Assembly: GCF_005860765.1 (NCBI RefSeq)
Contig: NZ_VCEI01000031.1
Span: 1-64,000 of the forward strand
Length of the DNA stretch: 64,000 nucleotides
From: Dyadobacter sediminis
GTDB lineage: Bacteria; Bacteroidota; Bacteroidia; Cytophagales; Spirosomataceae
Direction of reading: 5' to 3'
Positions 62,734 through 64,000 of this stretch are shown one piece after another. Position 1 is the stretch's first letter. Each line of letters opens with the position of its first letter. The position numbers were made by a program, and so were the translations under genes. The notes below the pieces were generated by a model, which was not told the origin of the DNA, searched no databases, and worked only from the letters and a program-made list of their open reading frames with translations.

Positions 62734-64000
62734 ATGATCATGAGTGCTTTAAAAAAACTGGCCAGTGAAACTGCAATATACGGGATCAGCACGATGCTGG
62801 GCCGCTTTCTGAATTATCTGCTGGTGGCGCTCCATACCAAACTTTTTGAACCTGAACAAATTGCCGTACAAGGCCAGCTTTATGCTTATGCCGGACTGGC
62901 CATTGTATTGTACACTTTCGGGATGGAAACTGCCTTTTTCCGTTATGGAAGACAAGAAACCGACCGGAAGCAATATTACAACCTCATTCTTAGCGCTGTT
63001 ATCCTTGTCAGTGTCTTTTTCTCCGGACTGCTTTTCATCTTTGCCGAAAGTGCTGCCGAATTCATAAAATACCCCGAAAATGTCTTCATAGTAAGAATGT
63101 TCGCCATCATAATGGCTATTGACGGCATTGTTTCCATTCCGTTTGCGCGGCTGAGACTGGAAGGAAAAGGAAAGAAATTCGTCATGATCAGGGTTGTCAA
63201 TATCCTGATCAATATTTTTCTTAACATCTTTTTTCTGATAATCTGCCGGGATATTCATGCGGGCAAATACCTGAGTTTTCTGAAACCATTTGTTGATGTG
63301 ATTTACAGTCCGCTGCATGCGCCGGATTATATCATTATGGCCAATCTGATTGCCAACCTGTTCTTTTTCTGGATGCTGCGGAAGGAACTGGCCGATTTCA
63401 GATTTGTTTTCAGTAAAGAGCTTTTCAAACCCGTATGGGTTTATGCATTCCCGATTATGATCATGAATGCAGGCGGCGTTGTGAACATGCTTTTTGACCG
63501 CGCGTTTATCCAGTTTCTGTTACCCGAAAATTTTTATCCGGGGCGTACGACCAAGCAGGCCATCGGAATTTATGTACAGTGTTACAAGCTGTCCATTTTC
63601 ATGAACCTTGCCATTCAGGCTTTCAAATACGCTGCCGAGCCTTTCTTTTTTTCAAAAGGAGAAGATAAAAATGCGCCGCCGGTATTTGCGAAGGTGACCA
63701 AGTACTTCATCATTATCTGCGTGCTGATGTGGGTCGGAATTTGTCTGAACCTCGATTTGTTCGCCGAGTTGTTCCTGAAACAGAAAATTTATCATGAAGG
63801 GCTTTCCGTTGTACCGTGGCTACTGGCGGGATATCTTTTCCTGGGCATTTATTACAATATGGCGGCCTGGTTCAAACTTACGGACAAAACACAGTACGGA
63901 ACCTGGCTTACACTCACAGGCGCTGCTATAACCATGGCAACGAGTTTTGTGCTTGTGCCCCATACCGGTTACCTGGGCTTTGCCATTGCCTTTGCCGTAT
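62734..64000 (+). CDS. oligosaccharide flippase/polysaccharide biosynthesis protein (partial)
   Basis: An open frame from ATG 62734 (alternative 62740, MSALKKLASETAIYGISTMLGRFLNYLLV) runs to the window end, at least 422 residues with about eleven helices (for example LAIVLYTFGMETAFFRYGRQE, IMIMNAGGVVNMLFDRAFI, LLAGYLFLGIYYNMAAWFKLTDKT). The N-terminus and the GMETAFFRYG segment fit Wzx-like flippases of the MOP superfamily, which move lipid-linked sugars across the inner membrane. The C-terminus is outside the window. Confidence 0.88.
   Translation, partial: MIMSALKKLASETAIYGISTMLGRFLNYLLVALHTKLFEPEQIAVQGQLYAYAGLAIVLYTFGMETAFFRYGRQETDRKQYYNLILSAVILVSVFFSGLLFIFAESAAEFIKYPENVFIVRMFAIIMAIDGIVSIPFARLRLEGKGKKFVMIRVVNILINIFLNIFFLIICRDIHAGKYLSFLKPFVDVIYSPLHAPDYIIMANLIANLFFFWMLRKELADFRFVFSKELFKPVWVYAFPIMIMNAGGVVNMLFDRAFIQFLLPENFYPGRTTKQAIGIYVQCYKLSIFMNLAIQAFKYAAEPFFFSKGEDKNAPPVFAKVTKYFIIICVLMWVGICLNLDLFAELFLKQKIYHEGLSVVPWLLAGYLFLGIYYNMAAWFKLTDKTQYGTWLTLTGAAITMATSFVLVPHTGYLGFAIAFAV

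Overview
The window comes from a Bacteroidota chromosome, most likely Cytophagales and Spirosomataceae-like (for example a Dyadobacter relative; the genus is inference). Signs are the gliding lipoprotein GldH, three very large secreted proteins with gliding/type IX secretion (type B) C-terminal sorting domains, a four-helix-bundle S23-type protein, and Bacteroidota-style promoters (TTG, then TAnnTTTG starting about 23 bp later).

Region 1, about 1-12130, is an AT-rich accessory island that ends next to a tRNA-Phe gene. It opens with the 3' end of an IS256-family insertion sequence, whose terminal repeat runs into the 3' end of an ImmA/IrrE peptidase gene. That peptidase, a 116-residue unknown and a sigma-70 family factor form a leftward operon. 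Divergent from it is a tightly packed type III CBASS anti-phage operon: CD-NTase, HORMA protein, TRIP13-like AAA+ ATPase, a transmembrane protein with a NUDIX-like domain as candidate effector, and one further unknown membrane protein. In the working model the HORMA protein senses infection and activates the CD-NTase, TRIP13 resets it, and the membrane effector responds to the nucleotide signal. The sigma factor and peptidase could be an unusual regulatory module. This is the most interesting part of the window.

From about 6083 to 11733 lies a leftward mobilisable-element backbone: relaxase, MobC, an oriT-like inverted repeat, a membrane protein, a ParA-like ATPase, a small unknown, a Toprim primase-like protein, a long array of 9-bp repeats, a RepA-like helicase ATPase and an excisionase-like HTH protein. 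No integrase is seen; it may lie beyond the left edge or be lost.

Region 2, 12134-64000, is core chromosome. It holds an HdrC/HdrB-like iron-sulfur pair, gldH, an AI-2E family permease, an orphan OmpR-type regulator, an AsmA-like protein, lysS, a cold-shock gene, a glycosyltransferase with ybaB, two tandem adhesin-like genes, ribBA, a GNAT gene, hldE1-type kinase, lpdA, an S23 gene flanked by inverted 10-bp arrays, prfB with a programmed +1 frameshift, and a RelBE-like toxin-antitoxin pair. Further on come transporters with a DapA/NanA-family lyase, a trans-sulfuration enzyme, cutC, a penicillin acylase-type hydrolase, an OmpH/Skp-like chaperone, sdhCAB, another large type IX cargo, fabD, tRNA-Gln, a TetR regulator and a lipid-linked sugar flippase cut by the window end. 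Several intrinsic terminators and promoters are clear.
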